DNA of 9,876 bases from Kiloniellales bacterium. GTDB lineage: Bacteria; Pseudomonadota; Alphaproteobacteria; Kiloniellales; JAKSDN01. Location: assembly GCA_022360075.1 (NCBI GenBank), contig JAKSDN010001213.1, positions 1-9,876 on the forward strand, given 5' to 3'. Below are positions 1 through 6,866 of this stretch, in pieces (within the stretch, counting starts at the first letter, position 1; each line of letters opens with the position of its first letter). The position numbers were made by a program, and so were the translations under genes. The notes beneath the pieces were generated by a model. The model was not told the origin of the DNA. It worked only from the letters and a program-made list of their open reading frames with translations, and ran no database searches.

Positions 1-553
1 CCTGGGCAGCCCGCTGGGCGACCATCCGGACATGCGCAAGGTGCCGGGCGTCGATTTCTCTTCCGGCTCCATCGGACACAACCTCTCGGTTTCCGTCGGC
101 ATGGCGCTCGGCCTGACGCGGCGCGGCTCGCCGGCCCGCGCGGTCTGCCTGATGGGCGACGGCGAGATGACCGAGGGTCAGATCTGGGAAGCCGCCGTCG
201 CGGCGCCCAACTTCGGCCTCGATAACCTGGTGGGCATCGTCGACATCAACAAGGTCGGCTCCGACGGTGCGACCGCCGACATCATGGACACCCGTCCGCT
301 CGACACGAAGTGGAGTGCCTTCGGCTGGCGCGTGCTGCCGCTCGCTGACGGCCACGACCTGAACCAGACCTTCGACGCCCTCGACACGGCCCTGAACAAA
401 CCGGACGGGCGGCCGACCGTGGTGCTGGCCGACACCGTGGCCGGCAAGGGCGTCAGCTTCATGGAAGGCACCTGGCAGTGGCACCTGGGCTTCCTGGGAC
501 CGCAGGACAAGGACCGGGCGCTCGCCGAAATCGAGGAGGGGCTGAGGCGATGA
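1..553 (+). CDS. Split transketolase, N-terminal (ThDP-binding) subunit, 5' partial
   Basis: The reading frame is open from base 2, so the start lies upstream; 183 residues are visible. Transketolases move a two-carbon ketol unit from a ketose to an aldose using thiamine diphosphate and Mg2+. In split enzymes this subunit carries the diphosphate/Mg2+ site. The fragment starts in the 'GSPLGDHPD' region and shows the ThDP signature: GDGE at fragment residues 52-55, EGQIWEAA just after, and the closing metal-ligand Asn in 'VDIN' at residue 83. A later GKGVSF motif (bases about 445-462) also fits the family. The usual glycine-rich 'TGSLGQGLS' is replaced by 'SGSIGHNLS' (residues 21-29), which suggests a specialised clade rather than the housekeeping enzyme. 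The stop overlaps the next gene's ATG as ATGA (550-553), so the two subunits are translationally coupled. Family assignment is secure; the substrate is unknown. Confidence 0.93.
   Translation, partial: LGSPLGDHPDMRKVPGVDFSSGSIGHNLSVSVGMALGLTRRGSPARAVCLMGDGEMTEGQIWEAAVAAPNFGLDNLVGIVDINKVGSDGATADIMDTRPLDTKWSAFGWRVLPLADGHDLNQTFDALDTALNKPDGRPTVVLADTVAGKGVSFMEGTWQWHLGFLGPQDKDRALAEIEEGLRR
533..539 (+). promoter_or_regulatory. Ribosome binding site of the transketolase C-terminal subunit
   Basis: GAGGAGG lies inside the end of the upstream subunit gene, 10 bases before ATG 550. It supports that start and the coupled ATGA overlap, and rejects the longer upstream reading of the same frame. Confidence 0.7.
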
Positions 554-1598
554 CCACAGGCAGTGTCTACCAGCAGCGCAGCGAGGATCGCACGATCCCG
601 GAAGACAGCACGGTCACGTTGGACTTCGACGAGAAATCCTGGGACATGGCCGGCTCGCTGGCGCTCTCGACCCAGCTTTCGACCGGGCGCACTTTGATCA
701 AACTGGCGGAAAGTGGGCACGACGACATCGTCGTCTGCACCGCCGACCTCGGCCGGCCGACCCAGGTAATCGACTTCGGCAAGCGCTATCCGAGCGCTAC
801 TTCAACTTCGGCATCGCCGAGCGCAACATGATCGGCGCGGCGGCCGGCCTCGCCACCACGGGCTGGCTGCCGGTCATCTCCAACTACGCCTTCTTCCTGG
901 CCCTGATGGGCCTGGAGAACATCCGCAACGACATCTGCTACCCGAACCTCAAGGTGCGCCTGGTCGGCACCCACTCCGGCATCGCCATGGGCTTCTACGG
1001 CACCTCGCACCACTGCAACGAGGACATCGGCGCGCTGCGCGCCGTCGCCAATCTGGTGCTGATGGCGCCCTGCGACGCCAACGCCATCGAGGCGGCGCTG
1101 ACGGCGACCATCGGTTATGACGGGCCGATCTACTTCCGCTGCGGCCGCGGCCGCGAGACGCCGGTCTATGACAGCCCGCCCGACTGGCGGATCGGCGGCT
1201 CGAACCGCCTGCGCGAAGGCGACGATGCCACGATCCTCACCACCGGCGTCGAAGTCGCCTTCGCCCTCGACGCAGCCGAGCGCCTGGCCCGGGAGGGCCT
1301 CTCGGTCGAGGTGGTCGACATGTACTCGATCGCGCCGATCGACGAGGCCCGCATCCTGGAGGCGGCAAGGCGCCATGGACGCCTCTTCACCGCCGAGGAG
1401 CACAACGTCACCGGCGGCTTCGCCAGCGCCGTCGCCGACGTCCTGGCCGCGCACGGGGTCGGCGCCAAGGTCACGCGGATCGGCCTGCCCGACGCCTACG
1501 CCATCCTCGGGCCGCCCACCCATCTCTACCGCCACTACGGCATGGACGGTGAAGGCATCGCGCAGCGCGTGCGCGAAGCCCTGGCCGACTCCGAGTGA
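550..1598 (+). pseudogene. Split transketolase, C-terminal (pyrimidine-binding) subunit, frameshifted
   Basis: This is the partner of the upstream ThDP subunit; together they would form a working transketolase. ATG 550 has a GAGGAGG ribosome site at 533-539. The frame from 550 reads well as far as 'FGKRYP' (to about 792), then breaks and stops at 829-831 after 93 residues. The rest continues one frame over, to the TGA at 1598. Adding one base after CCG (790-792) restores a 349-residue protein reading 'RYPERYFNFGIAERNM'. That stretch contains the Glu of the 'IAE' motif (E91 after repair), which activates the thiamine cofactor. Then come the pyrimidine domain ('VGTHSG', 'SHHCNED', 'RCGRGRE') and a transketolase C-terminal domain from about residue 220. 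An ATG at 828 could restart translation, but its product would lack the catalytic Glu. About 35 extra residues precede the usual family start. The defect may be a real mutation or a sequencing error. Confidence 0.88.
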
Positions 1599-1625
1599 GG
1601 ACAAGGCGAACGAGCACCACCACCC

Positions 1626-1647
1626 GTTCGGCCCGATGCGGCCGAAC
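1626..1647. repeat. Perfect inverted repeat / hairpin between transketolase and dctP
   Basis: GTTCGGCC (1626-1633) and GGCCGAAC (1640-1647) are exact reverse complements separated by six bases. In RNA they form an 8-bp, GC-rich stem with a 6-nt loop. It sits in the 76-bp spacer between the transketolase stop and the dctP ribosome site. No T-run follows, so it is a poor intrinsic terminator. Plausible roles are a 5' stabilising or processing structure that raises the level of binding-protein mRNA over the membrane subunits, or a DNA operator. The repeat is seen directly; the role is inferred. Confidence 0.7.
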
Positions 1648-1660
1648 CCGACAAATCGAA

Positions 1661-1668
1661 GGGAGGAA
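1661..1668 (+). promoter_or_regulatory. Ribosome binding site of dctP
   Basis: GGGAGGAA lies six bases before ATG 1675, a strong site. It fixes this start rather than the later in-frame ATG at 1681, which is too close to the site. Confidence 0.75.
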
Positions 1669-1674
1669 ACTGCG

Positions 1675-2670
1675 ATGAGAATGAAAAAAACCGGCCGCAG
1701 CCTGCCGGCGCTTGCGGTTGCTGCTCTGCTGCTGGGAAGCGGCGCTGCCGCCGCGGAGGAGATCGTGCTGGCGCATGGTGCCAACCCGGGCAACCCCCGC
1801 TCCGATGCCGCGGCCATGTTCGCCGAGCTGGTCGAGCGCTACAGCGACGGCGCCATCACCGTGAACGTGGCGGGCGCGGCCAGCCTGGGCGACGACAGCG
1901 AGATGATCCAGTCGGTCAAGGTCGGCACCATCCACATGACGGCCAACTCGCAAGGTGCCTTCTCGCAGGTCGTGCCTGAGGTCGCCACTCTCGGCCTGCC
2001 GTTCCTGTTCGACGAGCTGCCCGACGCCTGGGTCACCCTCGACGGTCCGGTCGGCGCCGAGCTCTCGGCCCGCGCCGAGAAGAAGGGCTTCGTGATCATC
2101 GGCTGGTGGGATAACGGCGTGCGCCACATCACCACCGTCGAGGGCCCGATCACGGCGCCGGCCGACGTGGAGGGTCTGAAGATCCGCACGCCGCCGGATC
2201 CCATGACTCTCGACATCTTCAAGGCGCTCGGCGCGAACCCGGCGCCCTTGGCGTGGAGCGAGCTGCCGACGGCCCTGAAAACCGGCACCTTCGAGGCCCA
2301 GGAAAACCCGCTGACCAACATTCACTCGGCCAAGCTGCACGAGATCACCACCCACATCTCGCTGACCGGGCACAAGTACGAAGGCACCCCTCTGATCGCC
2401 AACGCGGCCTGGTGGAACGGCCTGCCCGAAGCAAACCGCGACGCCGTGCGCCGCGCGGTCAGCGAGGCGGGTTGGTACCAGCGCGGCCGCAACCTGATCG
2501 ACAACGAGCGGCTGGTCGCCGTGATCAAGCAGGAAGGCGGCACCTTCCAGGAGGTCGACAAGCAGCCGTTCGTCGATGCCACCGCCTCGGTCTACGAAAG
2601 CTGGAAGGGCAAGTTCCCGGACTTTGTCGCCCTGCTGACCAAGGAGGCCGCCGCGGCAAAAGCGCAGTGA
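1675..2670 (+). CDS. dctP: TRAP transporter periplasmic solute-binding protein (DctP family)
   Basis: This is a 331-residue periplasmic receptor that captures a solute and hands it to the DctQM membrane pair. The N-terminus is a classic Sec signal: 'MRMKK', a hydrophobic core (residues about 10-22), then 'GAAAA' with likely cleavage near residue 27. The mature part has DctP-family landmarks: 'LAHG' near the start, 'GLPFLF' (107-112), 'GLKIR' ending at Arg171, and 'QENP' (209-212). Arg171 corresponds to the conserved Arg that usually forms a salt bridge with the carboxylate of the ligand, so an acidic solute (sugar acid, keto acid or similar) is the default guess. Neutral polyol binding cannot be excluded. 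Length is normal for the family. A strong ribosome site and a hairpin precede the gene, consistent with a high receptor level. The stop overlaps the dctQ start. Confidence 0.93.
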   Translation: MRMKKTGRSLPALAVAALLLGSGAAAAEEIVLAHGANPGNPRSDAAAMFAELVERYSDGAITVNVAGAASLGDDSEMIQSVKVGTIHMTANSQGAFSQVVPEVATLGLPFLFDELPDAWVTLDGPVGAELSARAEKKGFVIIGWWDNGVRHITTVEGPITAPADVEGLKIRTPPDPMTLDIFKALGANPAPLAWSELPTALKTGTFEAQENPLTNIHSAKLHEITTHISLTGHKYEGTPLIANAAWWNGLPEANRDAVRRAVSEAGWYQRGRNLIDNERLVAVIKQEGGTFQEVDKQPFVDATASVYESWKGKFPDFVALLTKEAAAAKAQ

Positions 2671-3221
2671 CATCGAGCGAAGGGGCAACCGGCGGCGCGG
2701 GGCCTTCGGGTCCCGCGCTGCGCCTCGCCGCCGCTCTGGAGGCCGCCATTGCGGCCGTGTCGAAGGCCTTGCTCGTCGTCATGACCGTCGTGCTGTTCGG
2801 CGCGATCTTCATGAACGTGGTGCTGCGCTACGCCTTCTCCAGCGGCGTGGCCGGTGCTTATGAGCTGCCGGCGATCCTGTTCCCCTGGCTGGTCATCTGC
2901 GGCGCCGTCCTGGCCGCCCAGCGCGGCGAGCACATCGCGGTCGACATCGTTCTGCGAGTGCCCGTGGCGCGCCTGAACCGCGCCATCCGCGCCGTCATCG
3001 AGCTGCTGATCGCGGCCATGGCTCTGGTCGTGGTCCAGGCCGGATGGGTCATGATGACCAGCTCCTGGAGCAGCCACCTCGCCGAGACCGGGCTCAGCGA
3101 AGGCTGGGGCTACATGGCGCTGGTCTATGGCTATGCGGCAATCGGCCTCACCGCGCTGATCGGCCTGTGCCGCACGCTCCTGATGCCAGGTGGAGCAAGC
3201 GCGGAGTCCAACGCGCCATGA
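2667..3221 (+). CDS. dctQ: TRAP transporter small permease subunit (DctQ family)
   Basis: This is a 184-residue inner-membrane protein that pairs with DctM to form the TRAP transporter driven by an ion gradient. The GTG start at 2667 overlaps the dctP stop as GTGA (2667-2670). No ATG occurs in this frame before the first membrane helix, so GTG is the best choice. The nearest SD-like sequence (AAGGAGG, 2641-2647) is far upstream, so coupling to dctP translation is likely. After a low-complexity Gly/Ala/Ser leader come four hydrophobic segments. The family motif 'NVVLRY' follows the first, and 'YELPAILFPWLV' and 'RGEHIAVDI' surround the second. It overlaps dctM by four bases. The assignment is secure; the exact start is less so. 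Confidence 0.9.
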   Translation: MTSSEGATGGAGPSGPALRLAAALEAAIAAVSKALLVVMTVVLFGAIFMNVVLRYAFSSGVAGAYELPAILFPWLVICGAVLAAQRGEHIAVDIVLRVPVARLNRAIRAVIELLIAAMALVVVQAGWVMMTSSWSSHLAETGLSEGWGYMALVYGYAAIGLTALIGLCRTLLMPGGASAESNAP

Positions 3222-4483
3222 GCCTGTTGCTCGCAATCATCTTTCCGCTACTCCTGCTGCTGGCCGTGCCCGTGGCGCACGCCTTGCTGATCGCGGCGGG
3301 CGGCGCCGTCCTGATCGAAGGGCGGGTGCCGGTGCTGATCACGGCGCAGCGGCTCTACTCGCCGACCCAAGACTTCCCCATGCTGGCGATCCCTTTCTTC
3401 ATCCTCGCCGGCAACCTCATGATGTCGGGCAACTTCGGGCGTAGCCTGATCGACTTCGCCAAGGCTTGCGTCGGCCGCCTGCGCGGCGGCTTGGCGCAGG
3501 TGAGCGTGGTCGGCTCGATGATTTTCGGCGGCGTGTCTGGCTCGGCGGTGGCGGACGCGACCGCCCTGGGCAACGCGCTGATCCCGATCCAGAAGCGCGA
3601 GGGCTATCCGGCCGGCTTCGCCGCGGCGGTCAACGCTTCCTCCTCCACGGTCTCGGTGCTGATCCCGCCTTCGATCCCGCTGATCATCTACGGCCTGGTT
3701 TCCGAGACCTCGATCATCGACCTCTTCATCGCCGGCATCGTGCCGGCGGTGATGCTGGTCTTCGGCATGCTCTTGGTCTGCTGGCTGATCAGCAGCCTGC
3801 GGGACATCCCGCTCGCGGCCGAGCCAGGCGGCCTGAGGCGCTTTTTCTCGACCTTCGGCCGCTCCCTGCCGGCCGTGCTCATGCCGGTCTTCGTGATCGC
3901 AACCCTGCGCTTCGGCATCGCCACGCCGACGGAAGTCTCCGTCATGGCGGTCGCCTACGCCCTGGCCGTCGGCCACTTCGTCTACCGCGACCTCGATTTG
4001 AAGGGCATCTACAAGGCGATCATCGACGCCGGCGTGGTGACCGGCGCCGTCATGCTGATCATCATGGCTTCGAGCCTGATCCAATGGATCCTGACCCTCG
4101 AGCGGCTTCCGGTGGAGATCGCCGAGTGGGTCCTGGCGACGCTGCAGGAGCCCTGGGCCATCCTGCTGGCCATGAATCTGATCATGCTGCTGATCGGGAC
4201 ATTCCTCGACCTTCCGGCGGCGATCCTGCTGCTGACCCCGATCTTCGCCGAGATCGCCGGCGTGATCGGCCTGAGCCCGGTGCAGCTCGGCGTGATGATG
4301 GTGCTGAACCTCTCGATCGGACTCTACACCCCGCCGGTCGGCACCACCCTCTTCATCTCCACCTCCATCGCCGGCAACCGCATCGGCAACACCATCCGCG
4401 AGCTGCCGCCCTTCTATCTCGTGGCCATCGCGGTGACCCTGCTGGTCAGCTACGTGCCCTGGTTCTCGCAGATCCTACTGTAA
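3218..4483 (+). CDS. dctM: TRAP transporter large permease subunit (DctM family)
   Basis: This is a 421-residue multi-pass inner-membrane protein, the translocation subunit of the TRAP transporter. ATG 3218 overlaps the dctQ stop as ATGA (3218-3221), and the protein starts at once with a hydrophobic helix, as DctM proteins do. Diagnostic motifs are 'IPFFILAGNLM' (58-68), 'FGGVSGSAVADATALG' (103-118) and 'IPPSIPLIIYG' (149-159). Near the C-terminus 'YTPPVGTTLF' is the matching half-site of the inverted-repeat fold. Many hydrophobic segments run to the end, and the length is typical. It is the last gene of the plus-strand operon and meets the minus-strand operon tail to tail, 31 bases before the SDR stop. 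Confidence 0.95.
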   Translation: MSLLLAIIFPLLLLLAVPVAHALLIAAGGAVLIEGRVPVLITAQRLYSPTQDFPMLAIPFFILAGNLMMSGNFGRSLIDFAKACVGRLRGGLAQVSVVGSMIFGGVSGSAVADATALGNALIPIQKREGYPAGFAAAVNASSSTVSVLIPPSIPLIIYGLVSETSIIDLFIAGIVPAVMLVFGMLLVCWLISSLRDIPLAAEPGGLRRFFSTFGRSLPAVLMPVFVIATLRFGIATPTEVSVMAVAYALAVGHFVYRDLDLKGIYKAIIDAGVVTGAVMLIIMASSLIQWILTLERLPVEIAEWVLATLQEPWAILLAMNLIMLLIGTFLDLPAAILLLTPIFAEIAGVIGLSPVQLGVMMVLNLSIGLYTPPVGTTLFISTSIAGNRIGNTIRELPPFYLVAIAVTLLVSYVPWFSQILL

Positions 4484-4485
4484 GA

Positions 4486-4505
4486 GCGGCGGGCCGCCTG
4501 GCGGC
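4486..4505. terminator. Overlapping short hairpins in the convergent gene gap (possible terminator)
   Basis: The 31-bp gap between the dctM and SDR stops holds GCCGCC-T-GGCGGC (4493-4505), a perfect palindrome. An alternative stem pairs GCGGC (4486-4490) with GCCGC (4493-4497). Both share the same middle arm. Such a structure could end or slow transcription from both sides, but the stems are short, the loops tight and there is no T-run, so this is a weak call. Confidence 0.3.
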
Positions 4506-4514
4506 ACTCTGCGG

Positions 4515-5291
4515 TCACCAGCAGCTATAGCCACCGTCGGCAACGACGATCGCGCCGGTCATCAGGCTGGCCGCGTCCGATGCCAGGAAGTGCACGACCG
4601 AGGCGATCTCGTCCGGCTGACCGACGCGCGCCATCGGCGTCATCTCCAGCCAGGTTCGGAGCATCTGCGGATTCTCCTTCATGCCGAAGGCAGTCAGCGG
4701 CGTCTCGACGTAGGTCGGCGCCACAGCGTTCACCCTGACGCCCTTGGGTGCCCACTCTGCGGCCAGGGACTTGGTCAGGTGATGCACCGCCGCCTTGGAG
4801 GCGTTGTAGAAGCTCTGCGGCTGCGGCTTGTTGACGATGAAGCCGGACATCGAGCCGATGTTGACGATCGAACCGCGGCCCTGCTTCAGCATTTCCCGGC
4901 CAAAGGCGCGGCAGCAACGGAACACGCCATCGAGATTGATGTCCATGTGCCGGCGCCAGCGCTCGTCGTCGGTGTCCTCGGCCGCCACGTCGCTGTGGGC
5001 GATGCCGGCATTATTCACCAGGACGTCGATACGGCCGTGCTTCGCGACGACCTGCCGGGCGACGTCCTCGACCTCTTCGCTTCGGGTGACGTCCATGGCC
5101 AAGGGCTGGGCCTCGATGCCCGAAGCGGAGAGACCGGCGGCGACGGCTGCGGCGCGATCCGCCTTGATGTCGGTCACGACAATGATGGCACCGGCCTCGC
5201 CGAGCGCCTGGGCGCAGGCCGCACCGATGCCCTGCCCGCCGCCGGTCACCAAGGCGACGCGGCTATCGAGCCTCAGCTTCTCCAGGTACAT
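4515..5291 (-). CDS. Short-chain dehydrogenase/reductase, polyol-dehydrogenase-like
   Basis: This is a 258-residue classical SDR, a cytoplasmic NAD(P)-dependent oxidoreductase. Visible features are the cofactor loop TGGGQGIG (16-23), an Asp at the end of the second strand (D41, usually favouring NAD over NADP), NNAG (93-96), a structural Asn at 119, and the active-site Ser147, Tyr162 and Lys166 ('YNASK'). The stretch 'SGFIVNKPQPQ' before the catalytic Tyr resembles D-arabinitol, sorbitol and related polyol dehydrogenases. Oxidation of a sugar alcohol to a ketose is therefore a reasonable guess, and it fits the xylulokinase in the same operon. Other alcohol or ketone substrates remain possible. 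ATG 5291 directly abuts the rpiA stop (TGA then ATG, no gap), with GGGAGGG four bases before it. It is the last gene of the minus-strand operon. Confidence 0.9.
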   Translation of the reverse strand: MYLEKLRLDSRVALVTGGGQGIGAACAQALGEAGAIIVVTDIKADRAAAVAAGLSASGIEAQPLAMDVTRSEEVEDVARQVVAKHGRIDVLVNNAGIAHSDVAAEDTDDERWRRHMDINLDGVFRCCRAFGREMLKQGRGSIVNIGSMSGFIVNKPQPQSFYNASKAAVHHLTKSLAAEWAPKGVRVNAVAPTYVETPLTAFGMKENPQMLRTWLEMTPMARVGQPDEIASVVHFLASDAASLMTGAIVVADGGYSCW

Positions 5292-6002
5292 TCAGCCCTC
5301 CCGTAGCGCGACGTAGGATGTGCCATCGAAGCGGCCGACGACCATGCCATCCGACTCCCGCGTGAAGAGTCCGTTCTCCACCACGCCGGGAACCATGTTG
5401 AGCGCGGCCTCGAGGCCGGCCGGATCGTCGATCCGCTCGCAGCGGCAGTCGAGGATGTAGTTGCCGCTGTCCGTCACCACGGGTCCGGCCTCGCGCTCCC
5501 GTCGCTGCAGCGCGACGCCGGGCAAGCCGAAGTCTCCCAAGACGTTTGCCACGGCCCTCTCGGTCTGCCGCCAACCGAATTGCACGACCTCCACCGGCAG
5601 CGGGAAGCGGCCCAAGTGGTCGACGATCTTCGTCTCGTCGCAAATCGTGATCATCTGCTTCGAGGCATGGGCGACGATCTTCTCCCACAACAGGCAGGCG
5701 CCGCCGCCCTTGATCATGCGGAAGTCGCGGTCGATCTCGTCGGGCCCGTCGATCGTAAGGTCGATCTCGCCCATGTCGTTGACGTCGGTGATCGCGATTC
5801 CGACTTCCCGCGCAACCGCCGTCGTGCTCTCCGAGGTGGTCGTGGCGGCGATCCGAAGGCCATCGCGCACCTTCTCGCCCAGCGCCCGGACGAAGAAATG
5901 CGACGTGGTCCCCGAGCCGAGCCCCAGCTTCATGCCGTCACGGACGAACGCCTCGATCGCGCGCCGTCCCGCCAGCTTCTTGGCCTCGTCCTGATTGACC
6001 AT
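5292..6002 (-). CDS. rpiA: Ribose-5-phosphate isomerase A
   Basis: This 236-residue cytoplasmic enzyme interconverts D-ribose 5-phosphate and D-ribulose 5-phosphate in the non-oxidative pentose phosphate pathway. RpiA-type motifs in order: the phosphate loop 'GLGSGTTSHF' (27-36), 'TIDGPDEID' with Asp85 and Asp88 (83-91), 'KGGGA' (98-102), the general-base position Glu107 in 'WEKI', 'PLPVEV', and 'PGVVENGLF' near the C-terminus. These match the residues used by E. coli RpiA. The loop reads GSGTT where many RpiAs have GTGST, and DGPDE replaces the common DGADE. It may be an operon-specific paralogue, but nothing essential is missing. ATG 6002 is preceded by an AGAGGA site. The gap to the regulator is 24 bp, and the stop abuts the SDR start. 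Confidence 0.95.
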   Translation of the reverse strand: MVNQDEAKKLAGRRAIEAFVRDGMKLGLGSGTTSHFFVRALGEKVRDGLRIAATTTSESTTAVAREVGIAITDVNDMGEIDLTIDGPDEIDRDFRMIKGGGACLLWEKIVAHASKQMITICDETKIVDHLGRFPLPVEVVQFGWRQTERAVANVLGDFGLPGVALQRREREAGPVVTDSGNYILDCRCERIDDPAGLEAALNMVPGVVENGLFTRESDGMVVGRFDGTSYVALREG

Positions 6003-6026
6003 GCCGTCCTCTCGCTCGAGATGCCG

Positions 6027-6866
6027 TCAGATTTTCTCGGTGATCCAGGAGTCCAGCGCCGGAAGCTGGTCCGGGAACTCGTTGCCGCTCTTGATGGCCA
6101 TGACCGTGACCAGGATGTTGACCAGAAGCTGGTGGTTGAGGCGCGAGGCCAGCGGCGTTAGGAGCTCGGTATGCTCGTAGGGCGTGACCGAGACCACCAG
6201 CTCGGATTCCCGGGCCAACGGGCTCTCCGGGGCCGTGATGGCGATGGTCCGCGCGCCGTTGCGGGCCGTGATTCGCGCGGTCTCGACCAGGGGGCGGGTC
6301 GCGCCGGACTGGGAGAAGATCAGAAAGACCTCGCCCTCGCGCATGCTCTCGGCCACGCTCTTCTGCCGCGTCTCGCTGAAGATCGTCGCGCAGCGCAGGC
6401 CCAGACGGCTGAACTTGTGCTCGGCGTCCGTCGCCGTGATCTCGGAGATGCCGCTCGCCAGGATCCCGATCCAGCGCGCCTCGACCAAGGCCGCCGCCGC
6501 GGCTTCGATCTCGGCGACGTTCAGGTCTTCGAGCGCACGCTGCACGGCGTTGAGGGAGTTGTGGCAGGTCTTGTGGACCACGCTCGCGACGTCGTCGGTC
6601 GAGAGGATCTTCTGGTACTCGAAGGGCGCCATCGGCACCAGGTCCTGGGCGAGCCTGACCTTGAACTCGTTGTAGCTGTCGAAATCGAAGCGGCGGAAGA
6701 AGCGCACGATCGTCGGATCGCTGACCCGGCAGCGGCTCGCCAGGCTCGCCATGCTCATGTTGATGACGTCGCTCGGCTCGTGCAGCACCGCCTCGCCGAC
6801 CCGACGCTCGGCCGAGGCCATGTGAGTCAGCTCCTGGCTGATCTTGCGCAGCAGGCTCTTGTTCAA
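6027..6866 (-). CDS. RpiR/MurR-family transcriptional regulator (HTH + SIS domain)
   Basis: This is a 279-residue DNA-binding regulator. The RpiR-type helix-turn-helix covers about residues 1-75, with 'SLASRCRVSDPTIVRFFRR' as the recognition region (41-59). The phosphosugar-binding SIS domain runs from about 131 to 255, with 'ASGISE' (137-142) and 'FSQSGATRP' (184-192). Members of this family sense phosphorylated sugars and usually control nearby sugar genes, so xylulose, ribulose or ribose phosphates are natural ligand guesses. I chose TTG 6866 because it restores the conserved first helix ('LLRKISQELTHMASAERRV') and overlaps the HAD gene stop as TTGA, with AGGGAAG seven bases upstream. The ATG at 6821 would cut into this helix, and longer upstream readings add Arg-rich shadow sequence. 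Its place in mid-operon suggests autoregulation. Confidence 0.92.
   Translation of the reverse strand: MNKSLLRKISQELTHMASAERRVGEAVLHEPSDVINMSMASLASRCRVSDPTIVRFFRRFDFDSYNEFKVRLAQDLVPMAPFEYQKILSTDDVASVVHKTCHNSLNAVQRALEDLNVAEIEAAAAALVEARWIGILASGISEITATDAEHKFSRLGLRCATIFSETRQKSVAESMREGEVFLIFSQSGATRPLVETARITARNGARTIAITAPESPLARESELVVSVTPYEHTELLTPLASRLNHQLLVNILVTVMAIKSGNEFPDQLPALDSWITEKI

Noticed and set aside
780..831. Programmed ribosomal frameshift in the transketolase gene
   Set aside because: No slippery sequence or downstream structure was seen, and transketolases are not known to use frameshifting. A mutation or sequencing error is simpler.
1626..1647. Hairpin before dctP as an intrinsic terminator
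   Set aside because: No T-run follows the stem, and the gene order suggests that transcription continues into the transporter.
786..1817. Long minus-strand open frame opposite the transketolase subunit
   Set aside because: It is Arg/Gly/Asp/Val-rich without recognisable motifs, lies wholly opposite convincing genes, and is typical of antisense frames in high-GC DNA.
1471..2688. Minus-strand open frame of 405 codons opposite dctP
   Set aside because: Low-complexity composition with no family motifs. The plus strand carries a clear DctP protein with a signal peptide and ribosome site.
3248..4084. Minus-strand open frame opposite dctM
   Set aside because: Very rich in Asp, His, Gln and Arg, which is the mirror image of a hydrophobic membrane-protein gene; not a real protein.
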